Assembly: GCF_001720395.1 (NCBI RefSeq)
Contig: NZ_MDTU01000001.1
Span: 2,255,976-2,303,602, forward strand
Length of the DNA: 47,627 bases
Direction of reading: 5' to 3'
Source: Piscirickettsia litoralis
GTDB lineage: Bacteria > Pseudomonadota > Gammaproteobacteria > Piscirickettsiales > Piscirickettsiaceae
Below, one piece after another: positions 18,826 through 26,958 of this stretch; positions within the stretch are counted from its first letter, which is position 1, and the number at the start of each line of letters is the position of its first letter. Below the pieces are notes generated by a model. The model saw only the letters and a program-made list of their open reading frames with translations, was not told the DNA's origin and searched no databases. Position numbers and translations under genes: made by a program.

Positions 18826-19050
18826 TTATCGATCGCAAGGCGTGAGATCTGTGCGCAGTAGTTGCTGCCAGGAGCTATCAGGGCAGGTGGTTGATTGAGA
18901 CTTGGGCAAGCAATAAACAGAGTAACTTCCCATGCTTTTTGTGCTTAAGCAGGCTTTAAAGCTAGGAACAGCAAGATAAGCGGGTGGTAAAGCTGCATAT
19001 AATGATGGCATAACCATGAAAAAAGCGATAATACAGTAGAGTTGGCGCAT
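18826..19050 (-). CDS. Small exported cysteine-rich protein (74 aa)
   Basis: The product opens with MRQLYCIIAFFMVMPSLYA, a typical Sec signal peptide with a likely cut after SLYA. The mature part, about 55 residues, holds four cysteines (in FKACLST, VYCLPK, TTCPDSSW and LTPCDR) that could form two disulfides in the periplasm. Short proteins of this style with AYLAVPSFKACL-like and W..L segments occur in other gammaproteobacteria as hypothetical proteins; no function is known. It ends 27 bp before the YchJ start, on the same strand. Confidence 0.7.
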   Translation of the reverse strand: MRQLYCIIAFFMVMPSLYAALPPAYLAVPSFKACLSTKSMGSYSVYCLPKSQSTTCPDSSWQQLLRTDLTPCDR

Positions 19051-19109
19051 AAGTGAGCTTATTGGTCAATTTAATAAACCCCTAGTATATAACCCATCGA
19101 GTTAAGTCT

Positions 19110-19232
19110 TCAAGTTGAGGTGAATTGTAAGGAGTGGGGAAGTGGTGTTGAGTTATTTTTTACATTCATATAGGTCCCTATAGATAAAAGTAGGGCAATC
19201 ATGATAAGGGTAAATACGGTGACTTTTGTCAT
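19110..19232 (-). CDS. Possible small single-pass membrane protein (40 aa)
   Basis: A short frame from ATG 19230-19232 to TGA 19110-19112. An AAGGA ribosome site stands 8 bases before the ATG. The product begins MTKVTVFTLIMIALLLSIG, one hydrophobic helix after a short polar start, and ends in a polar tail of about 20 residues. No family is recognised. It lies in the 438-bp space between pfp and the exported protein, all on the same strand. The ribosome site, hydrophobic helix and position support a real gene. Confidence 0.45.
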   Translation of the reverse strand: MTKVTVFTLIMIALLLSIGTYMNVKNNSTPLPHSLQFTST

Positions 19233-19425
19233 GGGGCAATCCTTAGCTTTATTTTTTAATAATTTTTACAGGAAATTTTCCTGTTGATTTAGTTATCAAG
19301 ATAACTAAAAAAAGGGGGCCGTTGTATAGCAAAAATAATAAATTATTCTTCAATTGCTGATGTATTGATATAACTTATTGGTTATTATCGATTTATTTTT
19401 AGTGGGTTTTGTCAGGGCTAACGAA

Positions 19426-19447
19426 AATGCCAGCATTCACTGGCATT
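19426..19447 (-). terminator. Terminator hairpin after pfp
   Basis: An 8-bp stem, AATGCCAG with CTGGCATT, around a 6-base loop, about 40 bp past the pfp stop codon. The following bases on the minus strand are TTCGTT, a weak T run. The rest of 19233-19425 shows two short AT-rich palindromes (near 19275 and 19294) and no recognisable gene. Confidence 0.6.
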
Positions 19448-19488
19448 GTTTTAATTGATGTGAGAAAAAGTTGAAGTTTGAATGTACG

Positions 19489-20745
19489 CTAGACCTCAAA
19501 GGGCTCTAGTTTGGGAGTGAGGGTTTGCTTTTTCAAACGCGCATAGACAGGCAGGCCATCTTTGAATGGCGGGATGCATTCCCCTGCGATTAATGGAGCC
19601 ATATATTCACGACAAGCCTGAGTAATGTGATAGCCATCTTCACTGATAAACTCTTTCGGCATGAACTTCTCATGGTTGGCAATTTCATTAAGGCAAACTT
19701 CACCAACTTGCCATTGGTAAGGTGTATTACTGGTGCGCTCGATGGACAGCATGATGTTATCTTTCTCGGCAAGTACTGCCTCAACAGCGGCTTGACCGAT
19801 GGCATAGGCTTGCTCGACATCTGTTTTCGAACCCAAGTGCCGGCCAGCACGCTGTAAGTAATCGGGTAAGGCCCAATGGTATTTATAGCCTAAGTTATGT
19901 TTAATCAGTGCGGCAACCTTGCCTGCAATGCCGCCGAGTTGTACATGGCCAAAGGCATCGACGGAACTGGATTGAATAAGCAGTTCACCATGTTCATCGC
20001 GTAAGCCTTCTGAGATAGCAATGGCGCAAGAGCCATGTGTGTCGACGACTTCTTTGACCTTCTTTAGAAATCGCTCTTCGTTAAAGGCGACTTCTGGGAA
20101 TAAAATGATGTGCGGCGCATCACCTTCTTGCTCTGCGGCAAGACCTGCGGCAGCAGCGAGCCAACCCGCATTACGCCCCATGATTTCCATTAAGAAGACT
20201 TTGGTTGAAGTTCGTGCCATGCCGACAACATCCAAGGCCGCCTCTCGGATACTGGTGGCAATGTATTTAGCCGCTGAGCCAAAACCTGGGCAGTTATCGG
20301 TGTGCATGAGGTCATTATCGATGGTTTTAGGCAGGCCGATGCACTTTAATGGATAACCTAATTTTTTGCTCATGATGCTCACTTTATTGGTTGTATCTTG
20401 TGAGTCACCGCCGCCATTATATAAAAAGTAGTGAATATCGTGGGCTTCGAAGACAGAGAACAAACGTCTGTAAACATCGTCATTTTGGCCGATAGGAGGC
20501 AACTTGTAACGACAAGAGCCAAAGGCACTGCCTGGCGTATGATAAAGCTGGCGAATGCTTTCTGTGCTTTCAAGGCTCGTATCTATGAGCTCTTCGGCAA
20601 GTGCACCGATAATGCCATCATGGCCGACAAAAATATTATCGATTTCTTCTTTTTGTCTGGCAGTTTCTATCACACCGCAGGCTGTGGTGTTGATGACGGC
20701 GGTTGCGCCGCCTGACTGTGCGTAAAAAAGATTCTTACGTTTCAT
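19489..20745 (-). CDS. pfp: Pyrophosphate-dependent 6-phosphofructokinase
   Basis: Converts fructose-6-phosphate to fructose-1,6-bisphosphate using PPi, reversibly, in place of ATP-PFK. Motifs: FYAQSGGATAVINTTACGV near the N-terminus, NGGGDSQDTT carrying the Asp that in PFP blocks ATP use, PKTIDNDL (catalytic, Lys in place of the Gly/Ser of ATP enzymes), and MEIMGRNAGWLAAA. ATG 20743-20745 (MKRKNLFYAQSG) gives 418 residues, the usual size; the frame extends to a GTG at 20808, but the added residues are not conserved. A GAGGA sequence lies 10 bases before the chosen ATG. pgi is also in this window. The gene is divergent from the mpl group. Confidence 0.93.
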   Translation of the reverse strand: MKRKNLFYAQSGGATAVINTTACGVIETARQKEEIDNIFVGHDGIIGALAEELIDTSLESTESIRQLYHTPGSAFGSCRYKLPPIGQNDDVYRRLFSVFEAHDIHYFLYNGGGDSQDTTNKVSIMSKKLGYPLKCIGLPKTIDNDLMHTDNCPGFGSAAKYIATSIREAALDVVGMARTSTKVFLMEIMGRNAGWLAAAAGLAAEQEGDAPHIILFPEVAFNEERFLKKVKEVVDTHGSCAIAISEGLRDEHGELLIQSSSVDAFGHVQLGGIAGKVAALIKHNLGYKYHWALPDYLQRAGRHLGSKTDVEQAYAIGQAAVEAVLAEKDNIMLSIERTSNTPYQWQVGEVCLNEIANHEKFMPKEFISEDGYHITQACREYMAPLIAGECIPPFKDGLPVYARLKKQTLTPKLEPFEV

Positions 20746-20876
20746 CCTAAAGCTATCCTCATCGTTGCACTTAGACGCTGTTGTCTTTGATTTTATGGGC
20801 ATTTGCACTGTTTGACTAACCAGGTATGATAGGCCTGTTGTTAGCTATGGTGAGACAAGTCTAAGGCATTTTATAA

Positions 20877-21354
20877 ATGATGCAAATTATTTGGCGTTTA
20901 TGCACTTTTCAAGCGGGACCTCAAGCAGTTCCGTATTCCTTGCGAAGCTTGAGAGCTGCCTTTGCAATCAATTTCTTTTTGCAGCTGATTTGGCTAAACT
21001 CACAGCTATCTTTACTGCATAGCGCAATGATTGCATTTTTTTCAGCGAGCTTGTTATTGCTATTCCCTTATATTGTGACTCATAGCGCTAAATATCCCGG
21101 GCGATTTTTGCAAACCGCATTGGCTTTGCAATGGGTGAGTTGCGTATTACAAGCTTTGTTATTATTGGCTATTTTTCTATTTCAGTCGTCTTTAGCGCTG
21201 TTAAGTTATTATTTAATCGTTTCGTTTATTTGGGGGGTCGGCCTTGTTCAGTCATATTATTAAAGAAGCGATTGCTGTGAAGGTTTGGTTGGCTGTCTTA
21301 ATCGTGTTGATTTATTTCGCTGTGCGCACAGCGAGTATTATGGGGTTGATGTAG
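20877..21354 (+). pseudogene. Unknown four-helix membrane protein, frameshifted
   Basis: Not recognised by family. Two frames join into about 158 residues with four hydrophobic segments: FAINFFLQLIWL, then a stretch with FFSASLLLLFPYIV, then SCVLQALLLLAIFLF, and finally AVKVWLAVLIVLIYFAV in the second frame. The second part is left without its start unless one G is removed from the six-G run at 21232-21237, after which it reads FIWGSALFSHIIKEA and ends at TAG 21352-21354, only 8 bp before mpl. The close spacing suggests an operon with mpl-ubiX. The start at ATG 20877 has AAATG context with a weak ribosome site. Confidence 0.6.
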
Positions 21355-21362
21355 GAGCATTT

Positions 21363-22733
21363 ATGCATATTCATATCTTGGGGGTTGCTGGAACATTTAT
21401 GGGGGGAGTTGCTCAGTTAGCGCGTGCGAAAGGCGTCAAGGTGACGGGGTCAGATTTAAATGTTTATCCTCCCATGAGTACGCAGCTTGCCCAAGCTGGG
21501 ATCGCTGTGACCTCAGGTTATGATGAGACATTTTTAAAAACAGATACACCTGATTGCGTGGTCATTGGTAATGCCTTATCACGAGGCAATAGTGCGGTTG
21601 AAGCAACACTCAACGAGAATATTCCTTACTGCTCAGGGCCTGAATGGCTCGCACGTGAAGTTTTACACGATCGTCATGTTTTAGCCGTCGCAGGAACGCA
21701 TGGCAAGACGACGACCAGCAGCATGCTCGCCTGGATTCTAGAGCATGTGGGTCTGAAGCCTGGCTTTTTGATTGGTGGTGTGCCGAAAAATTTTGGTGTT
21801 TCTGCACGCTTGGGAGAGGGAAAATACTTTGTTGTTGAAGCGGATGAGTATGACAGCGCTTTTTTTGATAAGCGTTCTAAATTTGTTCACTATCACCCGA
21901 AAACCCTTGTTTTAAATAATTTAGAATATGACCATGCTGATATTTTTAATGATCTGCAGGCGATTATGCGCCAGTTCCATCACTTAGTTCGCACGGTGCC
22001 AGGCAATGGCAAAATTGTTGTAAATAGCTTGGATGAAAATTTACATACTGTATTAGAAATGGGCTGCTGGAGCCCTAAAGTGTCCGTCGGCTTACAGGCT
22101 GGAGATGTGACTGCACAACTGATTAACGCGGATGGTAGCCATTTTGAGGTGATTTGTCACGGTATTCGCCATGAAGTGAAGTGGTCTTTGATCGGCCGCC
22201 ATAATGTGATGAATGGCTTAGCTGCGATCGGTGCGGCTTTGCAAGTCGGTGTTGAGCTAAAACAGGCTTGCGAGGCATTGAGGCTATTTAAGGGGGTTGA
22301 GCGCCGTTTGCAAGTCTTTGGTCAAAGTCAGGGGATTACCGTTTATGATGACTTTGCCCATCATCCAACGGCCATTGCAACGACCTTAGAAGGCTTGCGC
22401 CATCGCGTCGGTGAAGATGGGCGGATTATTGCCGTGTTTGAGCCGCGATCGAATACCTTTAAAATGGGAGTGCATCAGCATAATTTAGCTGATGCGTTTT
22501 CATGCGCGGATCGTGTTTATTTTTATCAGCCGACAGGACTTTCTTGGCAGATTGCCGATAACCTCAAGGAAGAAGAGTTTAATTACCGAGTGCGTCATTC
22601 TGTCGATGAGCTACTACAAGCCGTAGCCGATGATGGCCTAAAAGATCATGATCATGTGGTTGTGATGAGTAACGGCAGTTTTGAGCAATTTCACCAACGA
22701 TTATTACAGCAGTTAGAATGTGAAGACGTTTAA
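21363..22733 (+). CDS. mpl: UDP-MurNAc:L-Ala-gamma-D-Glu-meso-DAP ligase
   Basis: Peptidoglycan recycling ligase joining salvaged murein tripeptide to UDP-MurNAc in the cytoplasm. ATG 21363 (MHIHILGVAGTFMGG) has AGGAG 6 bases upstream and gives 456 residues, as in E. coli Mpl (457); the frame also opens at 21285, but that region belongs to the preceding gene. The Mur-ligase ATP loop is AGTHGKTTTSSML (about residues 111-123), with EADEYDSAFFDKRSKFVHY and YDDFAHHPTAIATTL as further Mpl-specific motifs. It overlaps ubiX by 14 bases. Confidence 0.96.
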   Translation: MHIHILGVAGTFMGGVAQLARAKGVKVTGSDLNVYPPMSTQLAQAGIAVTSGYDETFLKTDTPDCVVIGNALSRGNSAVEATLNENIPYCSGPEWLAREVLHDRHVLAVAGTHGKTTTSSMLAWILEHVGLKPGFLIGGVPKNFGVSARLGEGKYFVVEADEYDSAFFDKRSKFVHYHPKTLVLNNLEYDHADIFNDLQAIMRQFHHLVRTVPGNGKIVVNSLDENLHTVLEMGCWSPKVSVGLQAGDVTAQLINADGSHFEVICHGIRHEVKWSLIGRHNVMNGLAAIGAALQVGVELKQACEALRLFKGVERRLQVFGQSQGITVYDDFAHHPTAIATTLEGLRHRVGEDGRIIAVFEPRSNTFKMGVHQHNLADAFSCADRVYFYQPTGLSWQIADNLKEEEFNYRVRHSVDELLQAVADDGLKDHDHVVVMSNGSFEQFHQRLLQQLECEDV

Positions 22734-23331
22734 AAAGAAAATAGTATTGGCGATTACAGGGGCTTCGGGTGCACCTTATGCCATGCGCTTGCTTGAACAA
22801 CTGGTTTTAGGCGATGTACAGGTGTATTTTTTAATCTCGCCGGCGGGTGCGCTGACAGTAAAAGAAGAGTGTGATATTAATTTACCAGCTAAACCACAGG
22901 CTTTACAGCAGCGTTTGATGGAGTTAACAGGGGCGTGTGACCAGCAAATTCTTTGTTATGGTCGTAATGATTGGTTCGCGCCGATTGCAAGTGGTTCAAT
23001 GCCGTTTGATTCGATGATCGTCTGCCCTTGTACGATGAGAGCATTAGCGGCGATAGCGATGGGACTAAGCGATAGCCTGATTGAGCGCGCAGCCGATGTA
23101 ACACTTAAGGAACGTCGACAATTAATAGTCGTTCCGCGTGAGATGCCGCTGTCTGCTATTCACCTGGAAAATATGCTCAAGCTGGCCAATGCAGGGGCTG
23201 AGATTATCCCGCCGATGCCAGGGTTTTACCATAAGCCAAAATCCATAGAAGAATTAGTTGACTTTATTGTGGCAAGGTTACTTGATCGTTTAGGCTTAGA
23301 GCATGCTTTAGGGCAGCGTTGGGGAAAGTAA
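22720..23331 (+). CDS. ubiX: Flavin prenyltransferase UbiX
   Basis: Makes prenylated FMN, the cofactor for the UbiD decarboxylase of ubiquinone synthesis. The 203-residue protein has the FMN/prenyl-binding AITGASGAPYAMRLLE near the N-terminus and the CPCTMRALAAIAMGLSDSLIERAADVTLKERR block, both UbiX hallmarks. Translation starts at GTG 22720 inside the end of mpl, so the two are coupled. UbiD is not in the window. The mpl-ubiX order is common in gammaproteobacteria. Confidence 0.95.
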   Translation: MKTFKKKIVLAITGASGAPYAMRLLEQLVLGDVQVYFLISPAGALTVKEECDINLPAKPQALQQRLMELTGACDQQILCYGRNDWFAPIASGSMPFDSMIVCPCTMRALAAIAMGLSDSLIERAADVTLKERRQLIVVPREMPLSAIHLENMLKLANAGAEIIPPMPGFYHKPKSIEELVDFIVARLLDRLGLEHALGQRWGK

Positions 23332-23402
23332 ACTAAACTTAACCTCCTTGCATTCAATGTATTATGCTTAAGTTATAGCAGTCAGTCTTGCAAGGATGCA
23401 CT

Positions 23403-24104
23403 ATGGCCGCCGACTGGATCTTAGATAAGCAGGATATAGAGTCTCGGCGCACGGCCTGCCAATTTGTTTCTTGGTTTGAGGCGCAGCTCAATAATATTCA
23501 GCATGTTGCTGCTTTGAATAAATGCAGCCAGCATATTCCTCGGGGCTTATCCAAGCCTTTTTGGGAAGAGGTTTTTTATTTATATCATTTTGTGAAGCGG
23601 TTTTTTTCCTCTCGGCATGATTTATTTATCGAGCCGCGCTTAGGTGGGCAGAACTATGATGCCATTATTACTGAGTTAATTAATGGAAAACACAAGGTGG
23701 TTCATAAGGTGGAAATTACTTATGCGGTGGATGGTCATGTTGCACGTTTACAGACTCGGGCTTATTTAGAGCGTCGCTTTTTAACTAGCTTTCGCTTTAT
23801 GAAGAGCCAAAGACGCAAGCGTCATTATGTGTTGGCTAAAGGCAGTTTAGCATCCCAGGAAATTATCAGTGAAAGTGTTCGGCGAATTCATCGTAATGTA
23901 CTTAAGAAAATTAATAAAAACTACCCCAAAGGCTATATTTTATTGGTGGGTTTTGATGATGGTCTGCTTGAGCATCATGGTGATATTGTCAAACAAGTCA
24001 GACCTGTTGATTATCAGCACGACTTTAAAGGGATTTATTTAGTCGGGCGTGGTGGCCAAGTCTCAACTTTACAAGGCTGTAGTCCTCGACGTTTATTTAA
24101 ATAG
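23403..24104 (+). CDS. Unknown 233-residue protein, possible nuclease-like fold
   Basis: Not recognised. The ATG at 23403 is preferred because AAGGA stands 8 bases before it (the frame opens at TTG 23388). There is no signal peptide or membrane segment. A middle segment with YDAIITELINGKH and VEITYAVDGHVARLQTRAYLERR has the D...ExT spacing seen in PD-(D/E)XK nucleases, but the call is weak: the same pattern occurs by chance. A basic region (KSQRRKRHYVLAKG) follows, then IILLVGFDDG-like strands. Rich in Lys and Arg, so nucleic acid binding is conceivable. It follows ubiX by 71 bp and precedes the chemoreceptor. Confidence 0.55.
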   Translation: MAADWILDKQDIESRRTACQFVSWFEAQLNNIQHVAALNKCSQHIPRGLSKPFWEEVFYLYHFVKRFFSSRHDLFIEPRLGGQNYDAIITELINGKHKVVHKVEITYAVDGHVARLQTRAYLERRFLTSFRFMKSQRRKRHYVLAKGSLASQEIISESVRRIHRNVLKKINKNYPKGYILLVGFDDGLLEHHGDIVKQVRPVDYQHDFKGIYLVGRGGQVSTLQGCSPRRLFK

Positions 24105-24239
24105 TTTGATTTGTTCTTCAGGTTAAATCTATGGGAAAAATCTATATTTTTATGTTTATGCTGTGCCTTTGTTGGTGAGAGGAGATTGCTTGACTAGAAT
24201 ATATAATGAAGAGGTTATGCTGGGCCAAGGTGTTGTTTA

Positions 24240-26562
24240 ATGAGTATTAAAGGAAAACTGATACTTGCTTTTGCGATTGTTTCATTTTTAGCAACCGTGG
24301 TTTCATGCTTAGCGATAGGAATTATGGGGGCAAGTGCGAGTAAGCATGCATTATCTGAGGAGGTTAAAAGTAAATTAATTTCTGTGCGTGATTCTCAGCG
24401 TTCTAAAATTGAAGCCTATATGAAGCAGATTTTAGATCAGACTAAAACATTGGCTGATAGTCAGATGACGATGAATGCAATGGCAGCATTTAGTAAGCAT
24501 TTTAAAAGGTATGGGGAAGAATCAGGCACTGATGATGGATTAAAAGCAAAGTTATCTAGTTATTATACTGATGAGTTCGAAAAAGAATATCAAACACTCA
24601 ATAGCGGTGAAAAAATTGCGTCAACAGACTTGCTTAACCAATTAACGCCTAATCAGGTTGCCATACAACATGCTTATATCAAAGCAAACCCACACCCATT
24701 AGGTAATAAGGATAAATTGGATAAAGCTTCAAATGGGGTGAAGTATGATGCCAGTCATGGACTTTACCATAAGCATTATCGAAATATTTTAGAAACATTT
24801 GGTTTTTATGATATTTTTCTGGTCGATGCAAAAACAGGGGAAATCGTTTACTCTGTTTTTAAAGAGCTTGACTTTGCGACCTCTCTTCGCAGTGGACCCT
24901 ATGCGAATACGGGTATTGGTGAAGCCTTTAAAAAAGCAAATGCAATGTCTAAAGGTCAAGCGGCAGTGACTGATTTTGCTCCTTACCCTCCTTCTTACAA
25001 TGGTGCAGCAGCTTTTTTTGCATCACCTATTTTCAGTGAGGAAGGAAAGCGCTTGGGGGTGCTTATTTTTCAGGCCCCTGTCGATGTGATTAATCATATT
25101 ATGACGTTTGAGGGTAAATGGAAAAATTTTGGTTTGGGCGCAAGCGGTGAAACTTATCTGGTTGGCCCGGATGGAAAAATGCGTAGCATAAGTCGTTTTC
25201 TCTCTGAGAACCCAAAAAAATATGAAAAAATCATGAAAAAATCTGGTATGGACTCTCAGCAGCTTCAATTGATTCTTGCTAAGGGGACAACGCTTGGTTT
25301 ACAACGTGTTGATACAAAAGGTGCGAAAGCCTCTTTAGCAGGTAAATCAGGTTTTGATGAGTTTTTAGATTATCGTAAAATCCCAGTTCTTTCTGCTTAC
25401 GCACCGCTTGATATTCCAGGCTTAAATTGGGGGGATTCTAAGTGAGGAGGATGTCGATGAGGCACTAAAAGCCTCTGATGCCTTGCAAAGTAAGATTACT
25501 TATACTGGAATTATTGTTGCCATTATTGTTTTAATTATCGCAACTATTATTGCTTATATCATTGCTGATATGCTGAGTAAACCCATCAAAAAATTATCTC
25601 AGTTTATCGATCAAGTTGGTGAGGAGCGTGATTTAACTCTTGAGGTGACAATTAACCAAAAAGATGAAATAGGGACGATGGCCTCAGCAATTCGAGGCTT
25701 ATTCGGCCAGTTTAGGGAGTTTTTTACAACGACTAATTCATCTGCATCAGAAATGGAAGGTTCAGCGAAAGATCTATCGACCTTGACTTCAAATACCACC
25801 GGCGTGATAGAAAATCAAAAATGTGAAGCGGATAATGTGGTAGCCTCGATGGAAAAAGTTGCCGCTTCTGCAAAAGCGGTTGCTGATAATACGGTTAAAT
25901 CCTCTGAAGTTGTAGAGCGTGCACGTAATAATTCTAAAAATGGTCATGATGTTGTGACTCAAACAGTTTCGACGATTAATACTCTATCTTCTGAAATGGA
26001 TAAATCAGTTGAAGTGATTAATGAGCTGCACACGCATGGGGCTGAAATTGATTCTATCTTAGGCGTGATTCGTGGTATTGCTGAGCAAACCAACCTCTTA
26101 GCGCTGAATGCGGCGATTGAAGCAGCTCGTGCCGGCGAGCAAGGCAGAGGTTTTGCTGTCGTTGCCGATGAAGTACGTTCTTTAGCACAGCGGACTCAGC
26201 AAGCGACGGTTGAAATTCAGGATAAAATCGAGCGCTTGCAGCAAGGTACTGAGGCTGCAACATCGACAATGGAAGCACAAAAATCACAAATGGAGCGTTC
26301 TGTTGAACTTGCATCTAAAGCAGGTAAATCTTTAGAAGAAATCAGTGAAGACATTAAGCTCATCTATGAGGTTAACCAGCAAATTGCAGTCTCTGCTCAA
26401 GAGCAGCAAAAAATGACAGACTCTATGAATAAGCGGGTTGAAAATATTAGCAAGCTTACTGAGGAAGTTTTAGGCAGTGCGCAAAGCACCTCAGAATCTA
26501 GTGATCGAGTTGCTGAAATCTCAACGAACCTAAAGCAGTTAACTGAACAGTTTAGAGTTTAA
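24240..26562 (+). pseudogene. Methyl-accepting chemotaxis protein with Cache sensor, frameshifted
   Basis: A membrane chemoreceptor of about 773 residues when repaired. Order: TM helix 1 at residues 7-29; a periplasmic Cache-like sensor to about residue 400, ending GFDEFLDYRKIPVLSAYAPL; a second TM helix ([19 protein letters not shown]); a HAMP domain ([15 protein letters not shown]); and the signalling coiled coil with the conserved tip [20 protein letters not shown] and [16 protein letters not shown]. The frame breaks at six G (25429-25434); removing one G gives [15 protein letters not shown] and one continuous protein. No CheA or CheW gene is nearby. The C-terminus lacks an NWETF-like tail. 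Confidence 0.9.
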
Positions 26563-26590
26563 CTCCTTAGCTTTACAGCGTACACTACAC

Positions 26591-26620
26591 TGGTAGGAAA
26601 TAAATTTTCTACCAGGAGGT
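26591..26620 (+). other. Hairpin followed by a strong ribosome-binding site
   Basis: TGGTAGGAAA pairs with TTTTCTACCA (one G-T pair) across a 4-base loop at 26591-26614, directly followed by AGGAGGT at 26614-26620. There is no T run, so it is not a clear terminator for the chemoreceptor; it could mask or present the ribosome site of the short frame at 26630. Confidence 0.4.
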
Positions 26621-26629
26621 AATCAATTT

Positions 26630-26801
26630 ATGGCCAAGAAAGCTTATATTCTAGCATCATTAGAATTTTTTTCAGTGTTATTATGAATGTATGTGAAGCG
26701 ATCTCTTGCATGAGATTACTCGAAATAATCTTACTATAGAGAATGCGCGGAGTTTTGGTGATGAATTTTCAAAAAAATTAATAATTTTCTTCTGCACCTA
26801 A
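26630..26801 (+). pseudogene. Decayed small ORF with a strong ribosome site
   Basis: ATG 26630 lies 9 bases after AGGAGGT but the frame ends after 16 codons (MAKKAYILASLEFFSVLL). Removing one T from the seven-T run near 26672 opens a frame that continues to a TGA at about 26692 and then, in the same frame, SDLLHEITRNNLTIENARSF and onward to TAA 26799-26801, with codon use that looks coding. This looks like the remains of a protein of about 57 residues with one shift and one stop. No family is recognised. It could also be chance. The rest of 26802-26903 shows no gene. Confidence 0.3.
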
Positions 26802-26903
26802 TAAATCTTAAAATCACTAATTTATGATGCTTGGTTAATTTGAGAAAAGCTACAACGTTTTTGATCAAATAGCGTAACAATTAATGGTCAAAATAGGGCT
26901 TCC

Positions 26904-26937
26904 TTGACAGTATAGACATAAATGATAATAATTCTTA
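26904..26937 (+). promoter_or_regulatory. Sigma-70 promoter overlapped by a candidate Fur box
   Basis: A perfect -35 TTGACA (26904-26909), a 17-bp spacer and AATAAT (26927-26932). The sequence TGATAATAATTCTTA (26923-26937) covers the -10 and matches the 7-1-7 Fur consensus TGATAAT-N-ATTATCA at 12 of 14 positions. This predicts repression by Fur with iron. It sits 22 bp upstream of the membrane-protein ATG at 26959. Confidence 0.6.
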
Positions 26938-26958
26938 TTTTTATTTAAGGGTTGTGCC

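Noticed and set aside
20746..20808. Longer N-terminus for Pfp (from GTG 20808 or ATG 20802)
   Set aside because: The extra 19-21 residues are not like the family; ATG 20745 places FYAQSGG at its normal position.
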